Assembly: GCF_040643435.1 (NCBI RefSeq) | Contig: NZ_JBEYUH010000008.1 | Location: forward strand, 62,001 to 126,000 | DNA from: Rhodococcus sp040643435 | GTDB taxonomy: Bacteria > Actinomycetota > Actinomycetes > Mycobacteriales > Mycobacteriaceae | DNA length: 64,000 bases | Reading direction: 5' to 3' | Part shown: positions 26,039 to 34,114 of the stretch, in pieces | Position numbering within the stretch: the first letter of the stretch is position 1 | How the letters are laid out: every line of letters starts with the position of its first letter | Program-made: the position numbers and the translations under genes | The notes under the pieces: model-generated | Told to the model about the DNA's origin: nothing | What the model saw: only the letters and a program-made list of their open reading frames with translations | Database searches by the model: none

Positions 26039-26254
26039 TCAGTGCAGCGCCGGGGCGCGCCGGTCGTCGGACGAGAACAGCGCGTCCGAGATCTCGTCGC
26101 ACAGGCGATGGAACTCGGGAGTGCGCTTGATCTCCGGCAGGCGCGGGCGCGGCAGGTCGATCTCGAAGTCCGCGCGGATCCGGCCGGGCCGGGCCGACAT
26201 CAGCAGCACCCGGTCGGCGAGGTAGACGGCCTCCTCGATCGAACTACAGGTAAC
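26039..26254 (-). pseudogene. 3' remnant of an ABC-transporter ATPase gene (SsuB/TauB/NrtD-like)
   Basis: An open minus-strand frame of about 70 codons without a start encodes the conserved end of nitrate/sulfonate/taurine-type importer ATPases: SIEEAVYLADRVLLMSARPG, then a GRI strand, a basic linker and a helix FHRLCDEISDAL, to a TGA at 26039-26041. The VT preceding it matches the strand that normally precedes the switch histidine, but the His is gone and everything upstream is unrelated. The rest of the gene has been deleted. This marks an old deletion or recombination joint inside the his cluster. Confidence 0.7.
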
Positions 26255-26258
26255 CTGT
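26246..26258. promoter_or_regulatory. 13-bp palindrome ACAGGTAACCTGT at the remnant's broken end
   Basis: ACAGGT-A-ACCTGT is perfectly symmetric and coincides with the point where ABC-ATPase similarity stops. It may be an operator of a lost gene or a relic of the rearrangement. The stretch 26259-26357 shows nothing else recognisable. Confidence 0.35.
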
Positions 26259-26357
26259 TTGTCCGTTTGATGCCTTATGGGTCACAACCGAGGTCTGCCC
26301 GCCCGATCGAGGTTGCATCCCTGCAACAGGCGCCAACCGCAATCGGACGCATGATGA

Positions 26358-26609
26358 TCACCGCTGTCGGTCGTCGTCGTCGGGACCGAAAGCACGACGA
26401 ACCGACCGCCTCGACACGAAGCCCATCGCACCCACCGCCGCCACGATTCCGAGCAGGGCGATGATCAAGCCGACGAGCGGCGTGGGACGCACCGCGAAGA
26501 CGACGATCGCAGTCGCCACCAGCACAGCTGTTGCCGCGCCGACGGACTTCAGGGCGTGGCGGCCGAAGGAGAAGTCTCCACCCGGCCGGCCACGCCGCGG
26601 GCCTGTCAC
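26358..26609 (-). CDS. Small two-helix membrane protein coupled to hisH (83 aa)
   Basis: An 83-residue protein with a basic N-terminus (VTGPRRGRPGGDFSFGRHA), two hydrophobic helices (VGAATAVLVATAIVVFAV and LVGLIIALLGIVAAVGAMGF) and a charged C-terminus rich in Arg and Asp. Its GTG overlaps the hisH stop as GTGA, which shows coupling. I do not recognise a named family; small membrane proteins of this kind accompany his genes in related actinomycetes. It is the last gene before the interruption of the his cluster. Confidence 0.75.
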   Translation of the reverse strand: MTGPRRGRPGGDFSFGRHALKSVGAATAVLVATAIVVFAVRPTPLVGLIIALLGIVAAVGAMGFVSRRSVRRAFGPDDDDRQR

Positions 26610-27241
26610 AACGAACGAACCCAGTTCTGCAGCAGTTGTGCGCCGGCGTCGCCGGACTTCTCCGGGTGGAACTGGGTGGCCGAGAGCGGGCCGTTCTCCA
26701 CTGCGGCGACGAACCTGCTGCCGTGTTCGGCCCAGGTCACCTTCGGCGGTGCGAGGCGTTCGGGGGCGTCCAGTTCCCACTTGCGCGCAGCGTAGGAGTG
26801 GACGAAGTAGAAGCGGGTGTCGTCGTCCATTCCGGCGAAGAGCACCGAATCGGCGGGAGCGTCGACGGTGTTCCACCCCATGTGCGGCAAGACCGGGGCG
26901 TCGAGGCGTTCGACGGTGCCGGGCCATTCTCCGCAGCCCTCGGTCTCGATGCCGTGCTCGACGCCTCGCTCGAACAGAATCTGCATGCCGACGCAGATAC
27001 CGAGCACCGGTCGGCCACCGGCCAGGCGGGTGCCGATGATCTTCTCACCACCGACGCTGCGCAGGCCCTTCATGCAGGCGTCGAACGCACCGACACCGGG
27101 GACGACGAGTCCGTCGGCGGCGAGCGCGATCTTCGGGTCCGCGGTGACCTCCACCTGGACGCCGGTACGGGCGATCGCCCGGGTTGCGGAATGCAGATTG
27201 CCCGAGCCGTAGTCGAGGACGGCGACCGTGGTTGCGCTCAT
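26606..27241 (-). CDS. hisH: Imidazole glycerol-phosphate synthase, glutaminase subunit
   Basis: HisH (211 residues) supplies ammonia from glutamine to HisF. The class I amidotransferase triad is present: Cys in LGICVGMQILFE, and His and Glu in TQFHPEKSGDAG. The oxyanion strand reads VVPGVGAF. It starts at ATG 27241, 10 bp downstream of the MFS transporter stop, without a clear Shine-Dalgarno. Its partner hisF is 5.5 kb away on the same strand, beyond the inserted block, whereas in mycobacteria hisH is immediately followed by hisA. Confidence 0.96.
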   Translation of the reverse strand: MSATTVAVLDYGSGNLHSATRAIARTGVQVEVTADPKIALAADGLVVPGVGAFDACMKGLRSVGGEKIIGTRLAGGRPVLGICVGMQILFERGVEHGIETEGCGEWPGTVERLDAPVLPHMGWNTVDAPADSVLFAGMDDDTRFYFVHSYAARKWELDAPERLAPPKVTWAEHGSRFVAAVENGPLSATQFHPEKSGDAGAQLLQNWVRSL

Positions 27242-27251
27242 GACGACGATT

Positions 27252-28409
27252 CTATGTGGTCAGGCCGGAACGCTCCGAGGGCCCGGCGAGTCGGGCGAGC
27301 AGCGGCAGGGTCGGCACCAGAACCGCGGCCACAGCGAAGGCAGCCGGATAGCCCGCTGATGCCGCGACCGCACCGAGTGCGAACGAACCCGCACCGGTAC
27401 CGGCGTCGAAACCGATATTCCAAGCGGCACTTGCCGACCCGGTGTTACCCGCCCCTGCCCGGCGGAACGCGACGAGCAACGCTTCGTTCTGGACCACGCC
27501 GAACCCGAGACCGAAAGCCGTCGCCGCGACGATGAGCGCGATCGCTCCCCCTCTGCCGTCGGCGACGAGCGCGAACGGGACCATCGCCAGCGCGGCGAGG
27601 CCGAGCCCGACGGGCAGCAACCTTCCGGCGCCGGTCCGGTCGGCCACCGAACCGGCCGCGTACCGACCGACCAGCGACGACGCACTGAGCACGGCCAATG
27701 CGGCAGCCACCGGCAATCCGGACACCGCGATGCGCAACAGCGAAGTGAGACCGCCGTAGGCGATCGCACCGGCTCCGACCGCCACCAGAGGAAACAAGAG
27801 CACGACCAGCGGCACGCGTGGTGCTTTACGTGTCTGCTTCACGGTCAGACGAGGCAGACGTATCGCCGCGAGCAATCCGGCGGACGACACGATTGCACCC
27901 AGGACGAACACCGGTGTGGTGGAGAACCTCTCGGCGATCGCCAGCCCGGCGGGAAGTCCGACGGTCTGCGACGCCGCAATCGAGATACCCAGCATCCCGG
28001 TGGCGCGACCGAGCAGCCGCGGCGGCGCCAGCTCTCCGACGAGCGCGGCCGACGCCACGGTGATCATGCCGAATCCGATTCCGCGGAGTGCGGAGATCCC
28101 GAGCACTGCCACCGGCTCCATCGACACGAGGAACAGCAGCGAGGGCGGGCCGAGAAACAGGCAGCCCGCCGCGAGCGTCGCGCGATGACCGAACGCGCGC
28201 AGCAACCGCGGCATCGCGAGTTGCGTGAGGACGGTGGTTAGCATGAACACCGCCGTCACCGCCCCGGCGAGCGTGTCGCTGCCACCCGCTTCGGCAATCG
28301 CCCACGGTACGACCGGCAGCAACAGCGAGAATCCGCCGAATGCAGCCGCCGACGTCGACCACGCCGGGATCAGCCCGCGAACAGCGAACAGTCCTGATCG
28401 TTCCGCCAC
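27252..28409 (-). CDS. MFS transporter embedded in the his operon
   Basis: A 385-residue major facilitator with about twelve helices. The GTG at 28407-28409 begins VAERSGLFAVRGLIPAW, one base after the stop of the preceding 51-aa gene. Helices include FGGFSLLLPVVPWAIAEAGG and GIGFGMITVASAALVGELAP, and the N-/C-half repeat is apparent (GLGFGVVQNEALLVAF in the second half). The substrate is not predictable; its place between hisB and hisH suggests export or import of histidine, a pathway intermediate or an analogue, which is inference only. Confidence 0.88.
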   Translation of the reverse strand: MAERSGLFAVRGLIPAWSTSAAAFGGFSLLLPVVPWAIAEAGGSDTLAGAVTAVFMLTTVLTQLAMPRLLRAFGHRATLAAGCLFLGPPSLLFLVSMEPVAVLGISALRGIGFGMITVASAALVGELAPPRLLGRATGMLGISIAASQTVGLPAGLAIAERFSTTPVFVLGAIVSSAGLLAAIRLPRLTVKQTRKAPRVPLVVLLFPLVAVGAGAIAYGGLTSLLRIAVSGLPVAAALAVLSASSLVGRYAAGSVADRTGAGRLLPVGLGLAALAMVPFALVADGRGGAIALIVAATAFGLGFGVVQNEALLVAFRRAGAGNTGSASAAWNIGFDAGTGAGSFALGAVAASAGYPAAFAVAAVLVPTLPLLARLAGPSERSGLTT

Positions 28410-28410
28410 G

Positions 28411-28566
28411 TCAGAGCAGCCGGACGATGCCCGCAACGGCCGCCAGCACGGTCAGCGCCAGCAGGACACCCGCGAACAACGTGTTGCGTGCCTTCCACAT
28501 CGACCAGGTTCCGCCTGCGGCGAAACCGGCGACGATGAAACACAGATAGGTGATGACGACATCCAT
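28411..28566 (-). CDS. Small two-helix membrane protein after hisB (51 aa)
   Basis: A 51-codon ORF, MDVVITYLCFIVAGFAAGG then a short basic loop WKARN and a second helix FAGVLLALTVLAAVAGIV. It starts 3 bp after the hisB stop and ends 1 bp before the MFS start, so it fills the gap exactly and must be co-transcribed. Below common ORF cutoffs. The family is unknown to me; it might be an accessory peptide of the neighbouring transporter. Confidence 0.72.
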   Translation of the reverse strand: MDVVITYLCFIVAGFAAGGTWSMWKARNTLFAGVLLALTVLAAVAGIVRLL

Positions 28567-28569
28567 CGG

Positions 28570-29184
28570 TCAGAGGCTGCCCTTCGTCGACGGGATGCCG
28601 GTGACGCGGGGATCGGGTTCGACCGCCTCACGAAGCGCGCGGGCAACCGCCTTGAACTCGGCTTCGGTGATGTGATGCGGGTCGCGGCCGTAGAGCACCC
28701 GAACGTGCAGTGCGATGCGGGCGTGGAAGGCGAACGACTCGAAGACGTGCCGGTTGATCACCGTCGAGTACGGCACGCCGGGGTACCCACCGATCACCGA
28801 GTGCACCATGTAGTCGGGTTCGCCGGTGAACACGCAGTAGGGACGGCCGGAGACGTCGACAGAGGCGTGCGCAAGGGTCTCGTCCATCGGGATGAAGCAG
28901 TCGCCGAAGCGGCGAATGCCGCGCTTGTCGCCGAGCGCCTGACCGAAGGCCTGACCGAGCACGATCGCGGTGTCCTCGACGGTGTGGTGGGCGTCGATCT
29001 CGACGTCGCCCTGCGCCCGAACGGTGAGGTCGAACGAACCGTGCTGGCCGAGTGCGGTGAGCATGTGGTCGTAGAACGGGATCCCCGTGGAGATCTCGGT
29101 GCGGCCCGTGCCGTCGAGATTCAGCTCGACGGAGATGCTCGATTCCTTGGTGGTGCGCTCGACCTTCGCGATGCGGTCGCTCAT
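28570..29184 (-). CDS. hisB: Imidazoleglycerol-phosphate dehydratase
   Basis: HisB (204 residues), monofunctional, dehydrates imidazole glycerol phosphate to imidazole acetol phosphate. Manganese-binding repeats DAHHTVEDTAI and GRDPHHITEAEFKA are intact, as are FYDHMLTALGQHGSFDL and DETLAHASVDVSGRP. The ATG at 29182-29184 overlaps the hisC stop; the longer frame to 29886 is the hisC shadow. Histidinol phosphatase is absent here, as in other actinobacteria, and must be a separate enzyme. Confidence 0.97.
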   Translation of the reverse strand: MSDRIAKVERTTKESSISVELNLDGTGRTEISTGIPFYDHMLTALGQHGSFDLTVRAQGDVEIDAHHTVEDTAIVLGQAFGQALGDKRGIRRFGDCFIPMDETLAHASVDVSGRPYCVFTGEPDYMVHSVIGGYPGVPYSTVINRHVFESFAFHARIALHVRVLYGRDPHHITEAEFKAVARALREAVEPDPRVTGIPSTKGSL

Positions 29185-30314
29185 CGGGTTTCCTCGATTT
29201 CCGTGGCCGCGAGTTTTTCGCTCACTCGCAGCAACTCGTCGTTCTCGTGGGCCAGGCCGACCGTGGTGCGCAGGAAGCCGGGGATACCGACATCTCGGAT
29301 GAGCACCCCTTCGTCGAGATACCGCTGCCACGTGGCGGCGGCGTCGGCGAAGCGGCCGAACAGGATGAAGTTGGCGTCGGAGGGGATCACGTCGTAGCCG
29401 AGGCGCGCGAGTTCCGCTGCGACGCGGTCGCGCTGGGCCGCCAGTTCCGCAACCGATGCCAGGGTTTCGTCGGCGTGTCTCAAGGCTGCGCGCGCGGCGG
29501 CCTGAGTGATGACCGACAGGTGGTAGGGCAGACGCACGAGCAGCAACGCATCGATCACCGCGGGAGCGGCGGCGAGATAGCCGAGGCGACCACCGGCGAA
29601 GGCGAACGCCTTGCTCATGGTGCGCGAAACGATGATCTTCGCCGGGTACTCGTCGATGAGGGCCAGTGCGCTCGGCGCCGAGGAGAATTCGGCGTACGCC
29701 TCGTCGACGATCACGATGCCGGGCGCGGCATCGAGGATCACCCGCAACTCGCCGAGCGGGATGCTGTGACCCGTCGGGTTGTTGGGGCTCGTGACGAAGA
29801 CGACGTCGGGACGCTGGTCGTGGATGGCTGCCACGGCCGCGTCGACGTCGAGCGTGAAGTCGTCGCGCCGGTAGGTGGCCAGCCAATCAGTCTGGGTGCC
29901 GTCGGTGAGGATCGGGTGCATCGAGTAGGACGGCACGAACCCCATCGCACTGCGCCCGGGACCTCCGAAGGCCTGCAGGATCTGCTGCAGAATCTCGTTG
30001 GAACCGTTTGCGGCCCACACGTTTTCGACGCCAACTGCGACGCCGGTCTGCCGCGTGAGATAGGCCGCGAGATCGGCGCGCAGTTCGACGGCGTCGCGGT
30101 CGGGATAGCGGTGCAACTGCGTTGCGGCTTCGCGCACCGCCTCGGCGACGTCGTCGACGAGCGCGCGAGTCGGCGGGTGCGGGTTCTCGTTCGTGTTGAG
30201 TTGCACCGGCACCGTCAGCTGCGGTGCCCCGTAGGGGGACTTGCCGCGCAGGTTCTCACGCAGCGGGAGGTCGCCGAGGCCGATGCGGACTCCCGGAACG
30301 GTCGGTTCGCTCAC
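29181..30314 (-). CDS. hisC: Histidinol-phosphate aminotransferase
   Basis: A class I/II PLP aminotransferase of 377 residues converting imidazole acetol phosphate to histidinol phosphate. Motifs are LNTNENPHPP near the N-terminus, VTSPNNPTGH, VIVDEAYAEF, and the PLP lysine in SRTMSKAFAFAGGRLGY. It overlaps hisD and hisB by 4 bp each. The enzyme may also act on aromatic amino acids, as several HisC do. Confidence 0.97.
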   Translation of the reverse strand: MSEPTVPGVRIGLGDLPLRENLRGKSPYGAPQLTVPVQLNTNENPHPPTRALVDDVAEAVREAATQLHRYPDRDAVELRADLAAYLTRQTGVAVGVENVWAANGSNEILQQILQAFGGPGRSAMGFVPSYSMHPILTDGTQTDWLATYRRDDFTLDVDAAVAAIHDQRPDVVFVTSPNNPTGHSIPLGELRVILDAAPGIVIVDEAYAEFSSAPSALALIDEYPAKIIVSRTMSKAFAFAGGRLGYLAAAPAVIDALLLVRLPYHLSVITQAAARAALRHADETLASVAELAAQRDRVAAELARLGYDVIPSDANFILFGRFADAAATWQRYLDEGVLIRDVGIPGFLRTTVGLAHENDELLRVSEKLAATEIEETR

Positions 30315-31633
30315 TTCAGTGCCTCGAATCGCAGTCGCACGGCCTCACCGTGGGCGGGCAGATCCTCGGCGTTCGCCAGGGTGATGACGTGGCCGGAGAC
30401 ATCCTTCAGCGCCGCTTCGGTGTACTCGACGACATGGATGCCCCGCAGAAAGGTCTGCACGCTCAACCCGGAGGAGTGCCTCGCGCAGCCTGCGGTGGGC
30501 AGCACGTGATTCGAGCCGGCGCAGTAGTCACCGAGGGAGACCGGCGCCCACGGGCCGACGAAGATCGCGCCGGCGGAGCGGACGCGTGCGGCGACCTCGG
30601 AGGCGTTCTCGGTCTGGATCTCGAGATGCTCGGCGGCGTAGGCATTGACGACCTTCAGACCCTGTTCGATGTCGTCGACGAGGACGATGCCGGACTGGCT
30701 GCCGGACAGCGCGGTGGCCACCCTTTCGCGGTGCTTGGTGAGCTCGAGTTGCGCGGCCAGCGCGGTGTCGACTGCGTCGGCGAGCTCGGTGCTGGTGGTG
30801 ACGAGCACCGAGGCGGCCATGACGTCGTGTTCGGCCTGGCTGACCAGATCGGCGGCGACGTGCACCGGATCGGCGGTGTGGTCGGCGAGGATCGCGATCT
30901 CGGTGGGACCGGCCTCGGCGTCGATGCCGACGACGGCGCGGCACAGCCGCTTGGCGGCGGTGACGTAGATGTTGCCGGGTCCGGTGATCATGTCGACGGG
31001 GGCGAGTTCGCCACCGTCGGTGTCGGTACCGCCGTAGGACAGCAGCGCGACACCCTGCGCACCGCCGACAGCCCACACCTCGTCGACGCCGAGCAACGCT
31101 GCCGCGGCGAGAATGGTCGGATGCGGCAGGCCGCCGAAGTTCTTCTGCGGCGGCGACGCTACGACGAGCGATTCGACGCCGGCAGCCTGCGCCGGGACGA
31201 CGTTCATCACGACCGACGACGGATAGACGGCATTGCCGCCGGGCACGTAGAGGCCGACCCGCTCGACCGGCACCCACCGTTCGGTAACGGTGCCGCCGGG
31301 AACGACCTCGGTGGTGACGTCGCTGCGCCGCTGCGCCGCGTGGACGACGCGGGTGCGTTCGACGGCCTCTTCGAGCGCTGCGCGGACGGCAGGGTCGAGT
31401 TCGGCGAGGGCGCGTTCGAGTTCGGCCGCGGGTACGCGCACCGAGGCGGGGCGAACCCCGTCGAACTTCTCGCAGTAGTCGAGTGCGGCCTCGGCGCCGC
31501 GGTCGCGGACGTCGTCGACGACGGGACGGACCTGATGGAGCACCGCATCCACGTCCACTCCGCCGCGGGGCAGCGCGCCCCTCAGCTCCGCAGTGGTGGG
31601 AGTACGACCGCGCAGGTCGGTGCGGGCAAGCAT
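30311..31633 (-). CDS. hisD: Histidinol dehydrogenase
   Basis: HisD (440 residues) oxidises histidinol to histidine in two NAD-dependent steps. Signatures include YVPGGNAVYPSSVVMNVVPA, VWAVGGAQGVALLSYG, VDMITGPGNIYVTAAK, the metal-binding Asp/His segments in VDDIEQGL and AEHLEIQTE, and GSNHVLPTAGCARHSSGLSV. It is the promoter-proximal his gene; the 121-bp divergent gap to the HTH gene at 31755 must hold its promoter. Order hisD-hisC-hisB is as in mycobacteria. Confidence 0.97.
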   Translation of the reverse strand: MLARTDLRGRTPTTAELRGALPRGGVDVDAVLHQVRPVVDDVRDRGAEAALDYCEKFDGVRPASVRVPAAELERALAELDPAVRAALEEAVERTRVVHAAQRRSDVTTEVVPGGTVTERWVPVERVGLYVPGGNAVYPSSVVMNVVPAQAAGVESLVVASPPQKNFGGLPHPTILAAAALLGVDEVWAVGGAQGVALLSYGGTDTDGGELAPVDMITGPGNIYVTAAKRLCRAVVGIDAEAGPTEIAILADHTADPVHVAADLVSQAEHDVMAASVLVTTSTELADAVDTALAAQLELTKHRERVATALSGSQSGIVLVDDIEQGLKVVNAYAAEHLEIQTENASEVAARVRSAGAIFVGPWAPVSLGDYCAGSNHVLPTAGCARHSSGLSVQTFLRGIHVVEYTEAALKDVSGHVITLANAEDLPAHGEAVRLRFEALK

Positions 31634-31742
31634 GAGGTGTCCTCTCTCGTAGAACAGGGATCACTCTCTACTATCCCGCATCCCGCACGAGGACTCACAT
31701 CCGCGCCCGCCTCGGGCGCCTTCCGGGGCCGTTCGGGACCCT

Positions 31743-31748
31743 TATGCT
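31743..31748 (+). promoter_or_regulatory. -10 element (TATGCT) for leaderless HTH gene
   Basis: TATGCT ends 6 bp before the ATG at 31755, placing transcription start at or next to the initiation codon. No Shine-Dalgarno is present, consistent with a leaderless mRNA. No good -35 is visible. Confidence 0.5.
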
Positions 31749-31754
31749 GTCGCC

Positions 31755-32138
31755 ATGGACGAGGACGAGTCGCACCCCGGCACGCTGGGTGAATTGATCC
31801 GCCGTCAGCGTGAGCTCGCAGAACTTCCCATGCGTCAGCTCGCGGCGATGGTGGGCATCTCGAATCCGTACCTGTCGCAGATCGAACGGAATCTGCGGGC
31901 ACCGAGCGAGCGTGTGCTGCAGGCGATCGCCGAGCAACTGCAACTGTCCGCAGACACTCTCGCGGCGCACGCCCAGGCCGGCAACGGGGACGAGTCTCCA
32001 GTACTGCGCGCCATCCGCGAGGATCCCGACCTCACGAACGCACAGCGACGCTCGCTCGAGGAGATGTACGAGGCATTCCGTGAGGTGACCCTCGCGCGGC
32101 GGCGACGTGGCGGAGGACGCGAACCGGACGCCGAGTGA
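31755..32138 (+). CDS. XRE-family helix-turn-helix regulator next to phaC
   Basis: A 127-residue protein with a canonical Cro/CI-type HTH at residues about 12-65: LGELIRRQRELAELPMRQLA, then MVGISNPYLSQIERNLRAPS. The C-terminal half has a helical segment (LTNAQRRSLEEMYEAFRE) and a basic tail RRRRGGGREPD. It is divergent from hisD and 178 bp upstream of the PHA synthase gene. A role in controlling storage-polymer genes is suggested by position. Likely leaderless translation. Confidence 0.85.
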   Translation: MDEDESHPGTLGELIRRQRELAELPMRQLAAMVGISNPYLSQIERNLRAPSERVLQAIAEQLQLSADTLAAHAQAGNGDESPVLRAIREDPDLTNAQRRSLEEMYEAFREVTLARRRRGGGREPDAE

Positions 32139-32224
32139 GCATTTTCACATCCGGTGTCGGTGGGCCTGGACGTCACGCGGGGTTGGCAGGTCAGCCGCAT
32201 TTCCGCTCACTCACCACGAACATG

Positions 32225-32241
32225 CAGGTAGCACGTACCTG
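32225..32241. promoter_or_regulatory. Inverted repeat CAGGTA-N5-TACCTG upstream of phaC
   Basis: Perfect 6-bp arms around GCACG, 76 bp before the phaC start, within the 178-bp gap after the HTH gene. It is a plausible operator for that regulator or another repressor of PHA synthesis. Confidence 0.45.
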
Positions 32242-32316
32242 GAAGTAAGGTGCGCACTCTTCCTGCCGCTGTCAACCTCGGCTCTGGACCATTCATCCCC
32301 GTTCTGGAGTTGCACG

Positions 32317-34005
32317 GTGCTCAACCATCTGCAGAAGAAGATCACCTCCTCGCTCGACCCCATCGGCTGGGGTCCGGCCGTCGCCTCCGTCGCCGGTCGC
32401 GCGGTGAAGAATCCGCGCGCGGTGGCGGATGCGACCACGGAGTACACCTATCGCCTCGCGAACATCCCGGCCGCTGCGACGCGCGTGTGGAGTGCCCGCG
32501 ACCCCCATGCCCCGGTCACCCTGGATCCGAAGGATCGGCGGTTCTCCGACGCCGCGTGGAAAGAGAATCCTGCCTACTTCTCACTGCTGCAGAGTTATCT
32601 CGCCACCCGCGAATACGTCGAGGATCTCGCCGACGCCGGTGCAGGCGATCCGGTCCAGGACGGCAAGGCACGCCAGTTCGCGAACCTGATGTTCGACGCG
32701 CTCGCACCCTCGAACTTCCTCATCAACCCAGGTGTGCTCGTCCGCGCACTCGACACCGGCGGAGCCAGCCTGTTCCGCGGCGCGAAATACGCGCTCGAGG
32801 ATCTCGTGCACCGGAAGGGCTTGCCGCTCAAAGTCGACCGGGAGGCCTTCACTCTCGGCGAGAACATGGCCGCGACCCCCGGCAAGGTCGTCTACCGCAA
32901 CGATCTGATCGAGGTCATCCAGTACGCGCCGCAGACCGGCGAGGTGCACGAGATCCCCATCCTGGCCGCGCCACCGTGGATCAACAAGTACTACATCCTC
33001 GATCTCGCGCCGCAGCGCAGCCTCATCGAGTGGGCAGTGCAGCACGAACGCACGGTGTTCGCGATCTCGTACCGCAATCCGGGCGAGTCGATGCACGAGA
33101 TCACGATGGACGACTACTACCTGCAGGGGATCGCGGCAGCGCTCGACATCGTCGAAGAGATCACCGGGACGTCGCGCATCGAGTTGCTCACGATCTGCCT
33201 CGGCGGTGCGATGGCGGCGATGGCCGCGGCCCGGATGGGCAAGATCGGCGACAAGCGCATCAGCGCGTTCACGATGCTCAACACGCTCCTCGACTACAGC
33301 GAAGTCGGCGAACTGGCACTGCTCACCGACCCGGCGACGCTCGACCGGGTCGAGTTCCGGATGAGCAGGCAGGGCTTCCTCTCGGGTGACGAGATGGCGG
33401 GAAGTTTCGACATGATCCGGGCACGTGACCTGATCTTCAACTATTGGGTGTCGCGGTGGATGAAGGGCGAAAAGCCGGCAGCCTTCGACATCCTGGCGTG
33501 GAACGAGGACAGCACGCGCATGCCGGCGAAGATGCACTCGCACTATCTGCGGTCCCTCTACGGGCGTAACGAACTCGCGCGCGGGCTCTACGAGCTCGAC
33601 GGCGAGGTCCTCGACCTGTCGGATATCACCTGCGATACCTATGTGGTCGGGGCAATCAACGATCACATCGTGCCGTGGACCGCGTCGTACAAGGCCACAG
33701 GGCTGCTCGGCGGGTCGGTTCGCTACGTGCTGACCAGCGGTGGTCATGTCGCCGGCGCAGTCAATCCCCCGAACCCGAAGGCCTGGTACGACGCCGTCGG
33801 AGCACCCGACGCGGACGAACTCGCGGCACTGCCCGAGGACCCGAATGCCTGGGCCGAGGAGGCCACCCGCACGCCCGGCTCGTGGTGGGAGGACTGGACC
33901 GCATGGTCGACGAAGCGTGCCGGTGAACTTGTCGCGCCGCCGGCAATGGGCAGCGCGCAGCATCCGCCCCTGTGCGATGCGCCGGGAACCTATGTCTTCG
34001 AGTGA
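32317..34005 (+). CDS. phaC: Class I polyhydroxyalkanoate synthase
   Basis: A 562-residue alpha/beta-hydrolase-fold polymerase that joins hydroxyacyl-CoA units into PHA on granules. The catalytic triad is readable: Cys294 in the lipase-like box LLTICLGGAMAAM, Asp449 in AINDHIVPW, and His477 in TSGGHVAGAVNPPNPK. The N-terminal domain includes PSNFLINPGVL. The GTG at 32317 has GGAG nine bases upstream; earlier in-frame codons lie in non-coding sequence. Followed by a phasin gene and a hydrolase, making a compact PHA locus. Confidence 0.95.
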   Translation: MLNHLQKKITSSLDPIGWGPAVASVAGRAVKNPRAVADATTEYTYRLANIPAAATRVWSARDPHAPVTLDPKDRRFSDAAWKENPAYFSLLQSYLATREYVEDLADAGAGDPVQDGKARQFANLMFDALAPSNFLINPGVLVRALDTGGASLFRGAKYALEDLVHRKGLPLKVDREAFTLGENMAATPGKVVYRNDLIEVIQYAPQTGEVHEIPILAAPPWINKYYILDLAPQRSLIEWAVQHERTVFAISYRNPGESMHEITMDDYYLQGIAAALDIVEEITGTSRIELLTICLGGAMAAMAAARMGKIGDKRISAFTMLNTLLDYSEVGELALLTDPATLDRVEFRMSRQGFLSGDEMAGSFDMIRARDLIFNYWVSRWMKGEKPAAFDILAWNEDSTRMPAKMHSHYLRSLYGRNELARGLYELDGEVLDLSDITCDTYVVGAINDHIVPWTASYKATGLLGGSVRYVLTSGGHVAGAVNPPNPKAWYDAVGAPDADELAALPEDPNAWAEEATRTPGSWWEDWTAWSTKRAGELVAPPAMGSAQHPPLCDAPGTYVFE

Positions 34006-34013
34006 TATTGCGT

Positions 34014-34042
34014 GTTAGCTATCATCTTGCTAACCTGCTAAC
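34014..34042. promoter_or_regulatory. GTTAGC/GCTAAC repeat array upstream of phasin gene
   Basis: GTTAGC (34014-34019) faces GCTAAC (34029-34034) as a 21-bp inverted repeat, and a third copy GCTAAC follows at 34037-34042. It starts 8 bp after phaC and lies 72 bp before the phasin ATG. The arrangement suggests a repressor operator dedicated to the phasin promoter. No known motif name is assigned. Confidence 0.5.
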
Positions 34043-34114
34043 AGCGCCGATCCGAGCGCACCCCCACAAGGGAAGTTCCGCTCCCGTCACGAGCGCCCAC
34101 GGAAGGTTCACATC

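Noticed and set aside
30224..31792. 522-codon plus-strand frame opposite hisD
   Set aside because: Gly/Val/Asp-rich shadow of histidinol dehydrogenase without a ribosome-binding site.
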